The translations under genes were made by a program, and so were the position numbers. The notes under the pieces were generated by a model that was given only the letters and a program-made list of their open reading frames with translations, made no database searches and was not told where the DNA came from. A DNA stretch of 64,000 nt from JBCFAY01 sp038562375. GTDB lineage: Bacteria; Bacillota; Clostridia; Christensenellales; CAG-138. The DNA lies in NCBI GenBank assembly GCA_038562375.1, contig JBCFAY010000004.1, forward strand, positions 113,810 to 177,809, written 5' to 3'. Of this stretch, positions 53,540 to 60,626 are shown piece after piece (position 1 is the stretch's first letter; every line of letters starts with the position of its first letter).

Positions 53540-53917
53540 TTATTGTTTCAGGTTTTCCTCATAATGAAGCATGCGTTCTTCGTAGCCGTCCAGTTTCCAA
53601 TTCAGCCTTGCTAAAATGTCATTCAACTCCTGAATGCGCGCAACGATTTGCTCTCGCTGTTCCAAGAGCAGTTTCTTTCGTGCCGGAATTGTCTCTTTTC
53701 CCCGGTGAAACAGCGCAACATATTCCACAAGCGTTTCCACCGAAACGCCTGCCGAGCGCATACACTTGATATATTCCACCCATCGGCAGTCCGATTCAGA
53801 GTAATCCCGAATTCCGCCCGAGGTTCGTGCGACATTGGGCAGCAGACCAATGCGCTCATAATAGCGCAGGGTATCGGGGGTTACTTCGAATTTTTTTGCT
53901 ACTTCGGCAATTGTCAT
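53540..53917 (-). CDS. MerR-family transcriptional regulator (AdhR-like)
   Basis: 125 residues. The N-terminal winged-helix (MTIAEVAKKFEVTPDTLRYYERIGLLP, quoted by its TLRYYERIGLLP core, then GGIRDYSESD) is followed by a dimerisation coiled coil (about 80-120). The effector region lacks the Cys residues of metal sensors, fitting aldehyde-responsive members such as AdhR. It lies at the downstream end of a unit containing a DUF362 protein, an FMN reductase and an aldo/keto reductase, which are likely targets. Confidence 0.88.
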   Translation of the reverse strand: MTIAEVAKKFEVTPDTLRYYERIGLLPNVARTSGGIRDYSESDCRWVEYIKCMRSAGVSVETLVEYVALFHRGKETIPARKKLLLEQREQIVARIQELNDILARLNWKLDGYEERMLHYEENLKQ

Positions 53918-54849
53918 GGGCTCTCACATCCTTGCTTATTCAAGTTTATTATACTCCTCATCCGTGATGGCTTCCATTCAAATCGTTTTAATCTCATAGG
54001 TACGACTGCCGAGGCCCAGCTCCGCCGCAGCTTCGACGGTATGGATGCCGTTGCGGGACTCCATGCGCTCATCAGCGCGGCCTTGCTTTCATCCGGCGAA
54101 GCGTAAACGGCGTCAACGCATGCCTGATCCACAGCCACCGGATCTATGGAAGCGAAAACCCCCAGATCCGCCATTTCTGGCTCATGCGGATTGGCGTCGC
54201 AATCACAGTCCACAGACAGGCGGTTGGCCACATTGATATACACGATGTTTTCGCATCCCATGTAATCCATGACCGATTTGTCCGCTTCCGCCATGGATTC
54301 CAGAAAGGAGTCATGGTCGGCTGTCCACAGTTTTTCAGGATCACCCGCCCCGTGGATAACCGCCTTGCCATGGGCGGAAGCTACCCCAATGGACATGTTC
54401 TTCAGCGCACCGCCGAAGCCGCCCATAAGGTGCCCCTTGAAATGGGAAAGCACCAACATGGAATCGTAGTTCTTCAGATGCCCGCCAACGAAATTCTCCT
54501 TCAGGTGCTTCCCACCCTCCACAGGAATCGGGAATTCGTCGTGTTCATCCATGAGATCGCAGGGGGCGATCTCCATGAACCCGTGATCACGTATCGCCTG
54601 CCAGTGATCCGATGAAGCAAAGCGCTTCCCCTCATAAGCCGTATTGCATTCCGTGATCGTACCGCCCAGTTGCTTCACCAGTGGCCCAATCAGCGCCGGC
54701 TGCAGGAAGTTGTGCCCGCCCGGCTCTCCGGTGGAAATCTTTACGGCGACCTTTCCCTTGAGGGTTATGCCTAGCGCCTCGTAAATGCGCACCAGACTTT
54801 CCGGTGTAATTTCCTTTGTAAAGTAAACGTCAGACATTTGCTCATCCAC
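53914..54849 (-). CDS. DUF362 protein, C-terminus apparently frameshifted
   Basis: 311 residues as read. The DUF362 core is present (DVYFTKEITPESLVRIYEAL, KISTGEPGGHNFLQPALI, LSHFKGHLMGGFGGALKN, CDCDANPHEPEMADLGVFAS, core motifs of the family). After DESKAAL the reading frame becomes SAWSPATASIP..., unlike the family. Shifting frame at 54068-54072 restores ERMESRNGIHTVEAAAELGL then GSRTYEIKTI and a stop at 53978-53980. A one-base deletion is therefore likely. The function of DUF362 proteins of this type is not established; Cys residues and context suggest a redox or iron-sulfur role. It follows the FMN reductase gene by 2 bp. Confidence 0.8.
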   Translation of the reverse strand: MDEQMSDVYFTKEITPESLVRIYEALGITLKGKVAVKISTGEPGGHNFLQPALIGPLVKQLGGTITECNTAYEGKRFASSDHWQAIRDHGFMEIAPCDLMDEHDEFPIPVEGGKHLKENFVGGHLKNYDSMLVLSHFKGHLMGGFGGALKNMSIGVASAHGKAVIHGAGDPEKLWTADHDSFLESMAEADKSVMDYMGCENIVYINVANRLSVDCDCDANPHEPEMADLGVFASIDPVAVDQACVDAVYASPDESKAALMSAWSPATASIPSKLRRSWASAVVPMRLKRFEWKPSRMRSIINLNKQGCESP

Positions 54850-54851
54850 CT

Positions 54852-55391
54852 TTACGCCTGCTTGCCCATTTCGTAGGCCTGCCGCATAGCCGGGCCGTTT
54901 TTAATGTCGCCGATTTGCCACGCGCCGGTACCGTAAATGATGCCCTTTTCGTGTGCGTTCGTCAGGCAGTCCTCGGTGAAACCCCGGAAGCCTTCAATGG
55001 TACGCTCCAGCATGCTTGGATCCGTATCAGCGGCGCTCATGATAAAGTAAAAGTCTTTATCCGAAATTTCTGTATATCTTGGCACGGTGCGGTCGATCAG
55101 CGTTTTCATCTGTCCGTCCATCGTGTAGAAGTAAACCGGCGTTGCGAGCACGATCACGTCGGCTTTGACCAATTTATCAAGTATTTCCGCCATATCATCC
55201 CGCTGCACACATCGATGCGTGCTGTTGCAGACGCCGCAGCCAGTGCAATAACCTATTTTTTTGTCACGAAGAAACACCTTTTCCGCATCAGCGCCGACTT
55301 CTAGTGCGCCACGGATAAATTCGTCGCACAACGTGCCCGAGTTGCCGCCCTTACGAGGGCTGGCGGAAATTACAAGTATCTTTTTGCTCAT
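54852..55391 (-). CDS. NADPH-dependent FMN reductase/flavodoxin-like oxidoreductase
   Basis: 179 residues. A flavodoxin-like fold: the phosphate loop SASPRKGGNSGTLCDEF, CTGCGVCNSTHRCVQRDD with four Cys that resemble iron-sulfur flavoprotein ligands, and VIVLATPVYFYTMDGQMKTLIDR. It binds FMN and probably reduces quinones or electrophiles. ATG at 55391 follows GGGAGGAAG; a longer frame starts inside the upstream gene's spacer and was rejected. It lies 19 bp after the aldo/keto reductase gene. Confidence 0.88.
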   Translation of the reverse strand: MSKKILVISASPRKGGNSGTLCDEFIRGALEVGADAEKVFLRDKKIGYCTGCGVCNSTHRCVQRDDMAEILDKLVKADVIVLATPVYFYTMDGQMKTLIDRTVPRYTEISDKDFYFIMSAADTDPSMLERTIEGFRGFTEDCLTNAHEKGIIYGTGAWQIGDIKNGPAMRQAYEMGKQA

Positions 55392-55410
55392 AGTCGTATT
55401 CTTCCTCCCA

Positions 55411-56373
55411 TCAGATTGCCCCGACGATTTTATGCGGGACGTACAGTTCTTCCATGTACGAAATGTCCTCATCCGTCAATTGAATGTTCAAAGCGCCGAC
55501 CGCATCGTCAAAATATTTCACTTTGGTCGCGCCGATTATCGGCGACACGACACCTTTTGCGAATTGCCACGCGAGAGCGATCTGCGTCATGGTGGCGCTG
55601 TATTTCTCAGAGATTTCATTGACGCGCAGTACAATTCCATAATCGGTTTCCTGTGTGCCGTCGTACTTGGAAATTGCCGTTTTGTCGGTCTGGCTCCGTT
55701 TGGTATCGGCACTCCATTCCAGCCGTGAAAGCCTGCCCGCCGCAAGAGGACTGTACGGCGTGCGTGCGACGTTCTGCTCCTTGCAGATCGGGATCAACTC
55801 GCGCTCATCCTCGCGGTAAAGAAGATTGTAGTGATTTTGCATAGAGATGAACGGCGTCCAGCCGTTGTCCCTAGCGGCAAGCTGCATGTTGTAGAACTGG
55901 TAGCCATACATGGCGGATGCGCCGAGCGACCGCACCTTGCCCGCCTTTACAAGACTGCCGAGGGCCTCCATTGTTTCTTCAACCGGGGTGCCGTAATCGA
56001 AACGGTGAATGATATAGAGATCCAGATAATCTGTTCCCAGTCGCTTCAGTGTGCCGTCGATTTCGCGAAAAATCGCTTCCTTTGAAAGATGACCTGCGTT
56101 GAAATAGACCTTCGAGGCCAGTACCACCTTATCGCGGGCGATATGGTTTTTAATAGCACGGCCCAGATACTCCTCGCTGGTTCCCGCCGAATAGATATTG
56201 GCGGTGTCGAAGAAATTGATGCCGAGATCAAGCGCGTGCTTGATGATCGTTTCGCTTTCCTCCGGATTCAGCGTCCAGGCATGCATTTTGCTCGCGGGAT
56301 CGCCGAAACTCATGCAGCCGACGCAGAAACGCGAAACCTGAAGATCTGAATTTCCGAGTTTTGTATATTCCAT
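55411..56373 (-). CDS. Aldo/keto reductase
   Basis: 320 residues, a (beta/alpha)8 barrel reducing aldehydes with NADPH. The catalytic tetrad is visible: Asp56 and Tyr61 (FFDTANIYSAG), Lys88 (ASKVY) and His123 (IIHRFDYGTP). It resembles the YajO/Tas-like group. ATG at 56373 heads the minus-strand unit AKR, FMN reductase, DUF362, MerR. The combination suggests detoxification of reactive aldehydes or electrophiles. Confidence 0.92.
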   Translation of the reverse strand: MEYTKLGNSDLQVSRFCVGCMSFGDPASKMHAWTLNPEESETIIKHALDLGINFFDTANIYSAGTSEEYLGRAIKNHIARDKVVLASKVYFNAGHLSKEAIFREIDGTLKRLGTDYLDLYIIHRFDYGTPVEETMEALGSLVKAGKVRSLGASAMYGYQFYNMQLAARDNGWTPFISMQNHYNLLYREDERELIPICKEQNVARTPYSPLAAGRLSRLEWSADTKRSQTDKTAISKYDGTQETDYGIVLRVNEISEKYSATMTQIALAWQFAKGVVSPIIGATKVKYFDDAVGALNIQLTDEDISYMEELYVPHKIVGAI

Positions 56374-56566
56374 TTTGCATTGTCCTTTTTAGCTTATTTT
56401 TCTATTCCTAAAACAAGCCTATCACCTGGAGTTAGCGCCAAGTCAATAGGAGTTTTCAAATTATTTTCCCGCTATTTGAGATAAATCAAAAATGAAAAAA
56501 GCTCCTGCAACCTAGAAACACTCAACACTGCAAGAGCTTTACCGGACAAGCCTTACGCAATATAAA

Positions 56567-56598
56567 GAAAGCTCACAGATTCATTCCTGTGAGCTTTC
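56567..56598 (-). terminator. Terminator of the small membrane protein gene
   Basis: GAAAGCTCACAG (56567-56578) pairs with CTGTGAGCTTTC (56587-56598). On the minus strand TTTATATTGCG follows. The 56374-56566 stretch carries another weak inverted repeat (AAAAGCTC ... GAGCTTT) and no gene. Confidence 0.75.
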
Positions 56599-56631
56599 AT
56601 CTTACTGATTTACCTAACGGTTCACACTAAA

Positions 56632-56901
56632 TCAACTGTTTATATTTTGCTGATTACTATTTCTGTTCTGCTTCGGACTAACCGCATACGCAATCAGCAG
56701 TTTCACGATGTTGACAATCCCCATAATAGGCCCTACAACCAGCACCATCAGTACAAACAGTATGATCGGAAGCACAATCTCGCTGCTTCCCGTCAGGATA
56801 CTGTTTACAGCCAGCCTCCAGGTTGCCTTAAAGCCAAATGCAATAAGGACAACGTATAAGGCCGCCACGGGGATCAACACAAGTCCCATAAGCTTATCCA
56901 C
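56632..56901 (-). CDS. Small hydrophobic membrane protein
   Basis: 89 residues with two to three membrane helices (about 5-25, 38-60 and 60-75) and a polar Asn/Gln-rich C-terminus (PKQNRNSNQQNINS). No family recognised. GTG at 56901 is used, but an ATG four codons later has better spacing from GGGAG. Codon use and lower GC resemble the neighbouring recombinase remnant, so it may be mobile-element cargo. Confidence 0.6.
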   Translation of the reverse strand: MDKLMGLVLIPVAALYVVLIAFGFKATWRLAVNSILTGSSEIVLPIILFVLMVLVVGPIMGIVNIVKLLIAYAVSPKQNRNSNQQNINS

Positions 56902-56966
56902 TCTCCCGAAAGAAACATTTTCCGCATATCAACGAAATCATCTAAACGCAGTAATTATACTATGAT

Positions 56967-57266
56967 TTGCGTATTACTGCAATTTGTGGTTTCTATTTCT
57001 CCACTACGTTGTTAAAAGAGATGAGCGATACGACATTCCGAAAGAAGTTCAACGCGACTTTGGAGGCGTGTGGGTGCAGTAGGCACACCTCGCACGAATG
57101 CCGCCACACATGCGCCACCCTGCTCGCCCGCGCCGGAGTGCAACCGGCTATCATCAAAGAAATTATGCGTCACGCCAGCTACGGGCAGACCATTGAATAC
57201 ACCCACATCGATCGCGATACGAAATTAAGCGCCTTAAAATCTATTACACCCAAATTACTCCCGTGA
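56967..57266 (+). pseudogene. Tyrosine recombinase C-terminal remnant
   Basis: 99 residues matching only the end of a phage-type integrase: HECRHTCATLLARAG (His-x-x-Arg box), EIMRHASYGQTIEYTHI (second His and the catalytic Tyr). The N-terminal core-binding domains and the first active-site Arg are missing, and no upstream frame supplies them; homology appears to begin a little before the first ATG. It is thus a decayed fragment. It ends 41 bp from the 3' end of a tRNA-Glu gene, the usual integration target. Confidence 0.8.
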
Positions 57267-57271
57267 AATTA

Positions 57272-57297
57272 AAAAAGTCCCTAAATTAGGGACTTTT
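57272..57297. terminator. Bidirectional terminator between int remnant and tRNA
   Basis: AAAAAGTCCCTAA (57272-57284) pairs directly with TTAGGGACTTTTT (57285-57297), usable from both strands; on the minus strand it ends the tRNA transcript. Confidence 0.8.
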
Positions 57298-57307
57298 TCG
57301 GTCATTC

Positions 57308-57383
57308 TGGCACCCAGTAGGGGAGTCGAACCCCTGCCACCGCCGTGAGAGGGCGGCGTCCTAGGCCACTAGACGAACTGGGC
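57308..57383 (-). tRNA. tRNA-Glu (anticodon CUC)
   Basis: On the minus strand the 7-bp acceptor GCCCAGT pairs with ACTGGGT, followed by G73 and an encoded CCA (57308-57310). The anticodon stem CCGCC/GGCGG encloses the loop CTCTCAC, placing CTC at 34-36. The T arm AGGGG-TTCGACT-CCCCT is intact. Length 76 with CCA. The D-arm TCGTCTAG...CTAGGA matches bacterial tRNA-Glu. Confidence 0.95.
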
Positions 57384-57491
57384 GCGTCACAGTTATCTAT
57401 TATACTGGAACGCAAACTTAAGTCAAGCTTTTTTTGAATATGAAATCCTATCTTCCTCAAACGGCTCACAAGGCACCCTTGAAGAAGAAAA

Positions 57492-57515
57492 CGCGGCAGG
57501 CGAATCCCTGCCGCG
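57492..57515 (-). terminator. Terminator of asnA
   Basis: CGCGGCAGG (57492-57500) pairs with CCTGCCGCG (57507-57515). On the minus strand TTTTCTTCTTC follows, 24 bp after the asnA stop. Confidence 0.85.
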
Positions 57516-57538
57516 ATCCAAGTTGCAAAGCAATTGCC

Positions 57539-58546
57539 CTAGAGCAGGGTGACGCCCGCCGCGGCCCAGCTCTCGACGGTTTCAGCGTCCCAGACGGACG
57601 ACTGAACTTCACCGATATGCGCCTTTTGCAGAAGGAGCATACACATGCGGGATTGGCCGATGCCGCCGCCGATCGTCAGTGGGAGCGTCTTATCCAGAAG
57701 CATTTTATGGAACAGGAGCTTCCTGCGATCGTCGCAGCCCGCTTTGGTAAGCTGGCTGTCGAGCGCCGCAGCGTCCACGCGGATGCCCATGGAGGAGATC
57801 TCCATCGCGCAGTCCAGCACCGGGCTGTAGAAAAAAATATCCCCGTTGAGCGACCAGTCGTCGTAATCGGGCGCGCGCCCATCGTGCGGCTTGCCCGAGG
57901 CGAGCTTATCGCCGATCTGCATGATGAACACCGTTTTATGCTCCTTGACAAACGCGTACTCGCGCTCCTTCGGAGTCAGCGACGGGTATTTATCCTCAAG
58001 CTCCTGGGTCGTTACAAACGTTACGTCGGGGCAAAGCTGCATGTCGATCCGCTCATACTTCTGGCGCACGACCTCCAGCGTTTCGATGGCGCAGCTGACG
58101 ATATCCTCAACCGTTGATCTCAAATAGCCGACGTTGCGATCCTCCGCCGTGATGACCTTTTCCCAATCCCATTGGTCGACGTAGATCGAGTGCAGATTGT
58201 CGAGCACCTCATCCCTGCGGATGGCGTTCATGTCCGTATAAAGGCCTTTGCCGGGCCTAAAATCATAGCGATAAAGCGCCATCCTCTTCCATTTGGCCAG
58301 CGAATGCACGACCTCGGCCGTGACGCCCGCCGAAGGGATCTCGAAGCTCACGGGACGTTCCACGCCGTTGAGATTATCGTTGAGCCCGGTGGACGGATCC
58401 ACGAACAGAGGAGCCGATACGCGCTTGAGGTTCAGCTTTGTGGCGAGCGCATCCTCAAACGTTCTTTTGATCATACCGATTGCATTCTGCGTCTCGTAAA
58501 GCGTCAGGGAGGGCCGATAGCCTTGCGGGATGTAGCTTTTGCTCAT
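57539..58546 (-). CDS. asnA: Aspartate-ammonia ligase AsnA
   Basis: 335 residues. It makes asparagine from aspartate, ammonia and ATP, using a class II aminoacyl-tRNA-synthetase-like fold. Conserved stretches: SYIPQGYRPSLTLYETQNAI, LNGVERPVSFEIPS, HSLAKWKRMALYRYDF, LHSIYVDQWDWEKVI and the C-terminal TIGGGIGQSRMCMLLL. ATG at 58546 follows AAAGGA; an in-frame ATG 21 codons earlier would add an implausible hydrophobic tail. It is monocistronic and divergent from arcC. Confidence 0.96.
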   Translation of the reverse strand: MSKSYIPQGYRPSLTLYETQNAIGMIKRTFEDALATKLNLKRVSAPLFVDPSTGLNDNLNGVERPVSFEIPSAGVTAEVVHSLAKWKRMALYRYDFRPGKGLYTDMNAIRRDEVLDNLHSIYVDQWDWEKVITAEDRNVGYLRSTVEDIVSCAIETLEVVRQKYERIDMQLCPDVTFVTTQELEDKYPSLTPKEREYAFVKEHKTVFIMQIGDKLASGKPHDGRAPDYDDWSLNGDIFFYSPVLDCAMEISSMGIRVDAAALDSQLTKAGCDDRRKLLFHKMLLDKTLPLTIGGGIGQSRMCMLLLQKAHIGEVQSSVWDAETVESWAAAGVTLL

Positions 58547-58635
58547 AAATTTTCCTTTCTGTTTATAAAATATCAGCAAAATATTATGTATAATGAAATA
58601 ATATTGCATTACACCTCATTCTGTTGCAAATGTGG

Positions 58636-58665
58636 TTGACAAACCGCATTTACATATTGTATGAT
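58636..58665 (+). promoter_or_regulatory. Strong promoter for arcC
   Basis: TTGACA (58636-58641, consensus), an 18-bp spacer and TATGAT (58660-58665), 68 bp before the TTG start. Confidence 0.75.
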
Positions 58666-58733
58666 ACTCGCGAATTGCTTCAAATTCAATAGCCGCGACG
58701 GATTTTTAATTTTGTGCTAAAGGGGAGATCAGC

Positions 58734-59672
58734 TTGGAAAAGATCGTTATCGCACTTGGGGGAAACGCCCTTCAGGCAGCAGGTAAGCCTGCAACCGCGG
58801 AAGCCCAGCTCGAAGTCGTAGTGGAAACCTCCGAGTACATTGCCGACATCATCGAAAAAGGATATGAGGTTATTGTCGCGCACGGCAACGGTCCGCAGGT
58901 CGGCCGCATCGTGCTCCAGAACGAGGCCGCGAATGCGGTTACCCCGTCTATGCCCTTTGACGTTTGCGGCGCGATGAGCCAGGGCATGATCGGTTATCAC
59001 ATTCAGCAGGGTCTTGGCCGGGTGCTTGCGCGCCGCGGCATCAATAGGAATGTGGCGACCGTCGTCACCCAGGTTGTCGTCGATGCAAACGACCCGAAGT
59101 TCAAGAATCCGTCCAAGCCGATCGGCCCGTTCTATACCGAGGAAGAGGCCAAGGCTCTCGCCAAAGAAAAAGGCTATGCGGTCAAGGAAGACGCCGGCCG
59201 CGGCTGGAGGCGCGTCGTCGCATCGCCCCTGCCCGTTGAGATCGTAGAGCTTGACGCGGTCAAGTGCCTTGCCGATAACGACTTTATCGTCGTGACCGTC
59301 GGCGGCGGCGGCATCCCCGTCATCCGCAACGCCGACAACGAGCTTGAAGGCATCGCCGCGGTGATCGATAAGGACCTCGCTTCCGAGCGCCTCGCCGAGG
59401 ATATCGACGCGGATGCGCTCGTGATCCTCACGGCGGTCGAGCAGGTCTATATCAATTACGGCAAGCCCGATCAGAAGGCGCTTTCCAACATCAGCGTCGA
59501 GGAAGCGGAGAAGTACATCAAAGAGGGGCATTTCGCGCCCGGCTCCATGCTTCCCAAGATCGAAGCGGCAGTTAAGTTTGTCCGCAGTAAGAAAGGCCGT
59601 AAAGCGATCATCACATCCCTTGAAAAAGCGGCGGATGCGCTTGAGAAGAAGGCGGGAACCATCCTGGCCTGA
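58734..59672 (+). CDS. arcC: Carbamate kinase
   Basis: 312 residues. It interconverts carbamoyl phosphate plus ADP with carbamate plus ATP, the ATP-yielding step of arginine, agmatine or allantoin fermentation. Amino-acid-kinase fold motifs: KIVIALGGNALQ, VAHGNGPQVGRI, GWRRVVASPLPVEIVE, VTVGGGGIPV, DKDLASERLAEDIDADALVI (core DKDLASERLA) and FAPGSMLPKIEAA. TTG start at 58734 with GGGGAG upstream. It is a single gene with its own promoter and terminator; no arcA/arcB are nearby, so its carbamoyl phosphate source is not local. Confidence 0.95.
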   Translation: MEKIVIALGGNALQAAGKPATAEAQLEVVVETSEYIADIIEKGYEVIVAHGNGPQVGRIVLQNEAANAVTPSMPFDVCGAMSQGMIGYHIQQGLGRVLARRGINRNVATVVTQVVVDANDPKFKNPSKPIGPFYTEEEAKALAKEKGYAVKEDAGRGWRRVVASPLPVEIVELDAVKCLADNDFIVVTVGGGGIPVIRNADNELEGIAAVIDKDLASERLAEDIDADALVILTAVEQVYINYGKPDQKALSNISVEEAEKYIKEGHFAPGSMLPKIEAAVKFVRSKKGRKAIITSLEKAADALEKKAGTILA

Positions 59673-59703
59673 TCGCTTAGCAGCACACGCTTATTCAATA
59701 TAA

Positions 59704-59730
59704 GAAACCCGCGCCGATGGCGCGGGTTTC
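59704..59730 (+). terminator. Terminator of arcC
   Basis: A 12-bp perfect stem GAAACCCGCGCC/GGCGCGGGTTTC around GAT, 31 bp after the stop. Confidence 0.8.
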
Positions 59731-59851
59731 CCATTTCTCAGAGGAAGCGCCTATCGGCTTTTTTGAGGGAGAGGCCTTTCCTTGCGCCCTGCGGGCTCCC
59801 GAGCGGAAAAGCTAAAGCAACCTTCGGTTTTCATAACTCGCCGAAATGAAT

Positions 59852-59881
59852 GAAAGTCAAGGGGTATATCCCTTGACTTTC
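59852..59881 (-). terminator. Terminator of the small membrane protein gene at 59982
   Basis: GAAAGTCAAGGG (59852?-59863 region) pairs with CCCTTGACTTTC (59870-59881); on the minus strand TCATTCATTTC follows. The stretch 59731-59851 shows no gene. Confidence 0.65.
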
Positions 59882-59981
59882 CCGGACTTTCATATTATTT
59901 CCCGTGTTTTCAACCAGCGCCGCTTACGCATCATGGGCGCACTGAAACGATCTGTTTGATGGCGGAGCCCGTCCCCCTGCT

Positions 59982-60449
59982 TCAGCCTTTGGCTGCAGCG
60001 GCGCCGATGCCGAACGACTCGGGCGACGTGATGAGCGTGTAGAGGAGGAACCCAACGATGATCACCAGGAAGGTCAATATGATCCACTTCCTCGCGACGG
60101 AGATCTTTCTTTTGTAATGCTTCTCGAACAGATTCGGAACGACCACCGCAAGCACGATCGCGCCGATAAAACCGTATGTGCCGATGCTCGTATTGTTGAA
60201 ACCGAAAAGGCACACGCCGGACAGGACGCCCACCAGCACGCCCGCGATACGCTGGTACAAAACCCACTTGTCGTCGGGAAGCTCGGCGATCGTCTTTGCA
60301 AGGCCGGTCAGCTCGGGCTCGGGAAGATCCTGGTATTCTTCTTCCTTGGGTTTTGCAGTCTTCTTCGGCCCGATATCCGGATAAATTTCAAAGTCCTCCC
60401 CGAGCAGCACCGGCTCCTTGGGTTCCTTCTTAAAATATTTATCGAACAA
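59982..60449 (-). CDS. Membrane protein of unknown function
   Basis: 155 residues with a TTG start at 60449, decided by GGAGG 8 bp upstream; a TTG five codons earlier would overlap that ribosome site. The first 65 residues are charged and Pro/Glu/Lys-rich (cytoplasmic). Three hydrophobic helices follow (about 65-88, 90-107 and 122-142), with a basic loop between (EKHYKRKISVARKW), and a Gly/Ala-rich end. No family recognised. It is divergent from the EF-G paralogue gene. Confidence 0.65.
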   Translation of the reverse strand: MFDKYFKKEPKEPVLLGEDFEIYPDIGPKKTAKPKEEEYQDLPEPELTGLAKTIAELPDDKWVLYQRIAGVLVGVLSGVCLFGFNNTSIGTYGFIGAIVLAVVVPNLFEKHYKRKISVARKWIILTFLVIIVGFLLYTLITSPESFGIGAAAAKG

Positions 60450-60537
60450 GAAATTTTCCTCCAATGCGCATAATATTCATTATCGCACAGCTTTATGGCG
60501 CCATCAAGGGAAAATGGCCTTTACTGGGGAAAAATAG

Positions 60538-60566
60538 TTTACAAGGCGGAAATGCACTGTTACAAT
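60538..60566 (+). promoter_or_regulatory. Promoter for the EF-G-like gene
   Basis: TTTACA (60538-60543), a 17-bp spacer and TACAAT (60561-60566), 60 bp before the ATG. Confidence 0.55.
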
Positions 60567-60626
60567 ATTAGGAGCAATGTCGAATCCGCTTTATGAGCTT
60601 ACAAACCATTAGGGGGAACATCTTAC

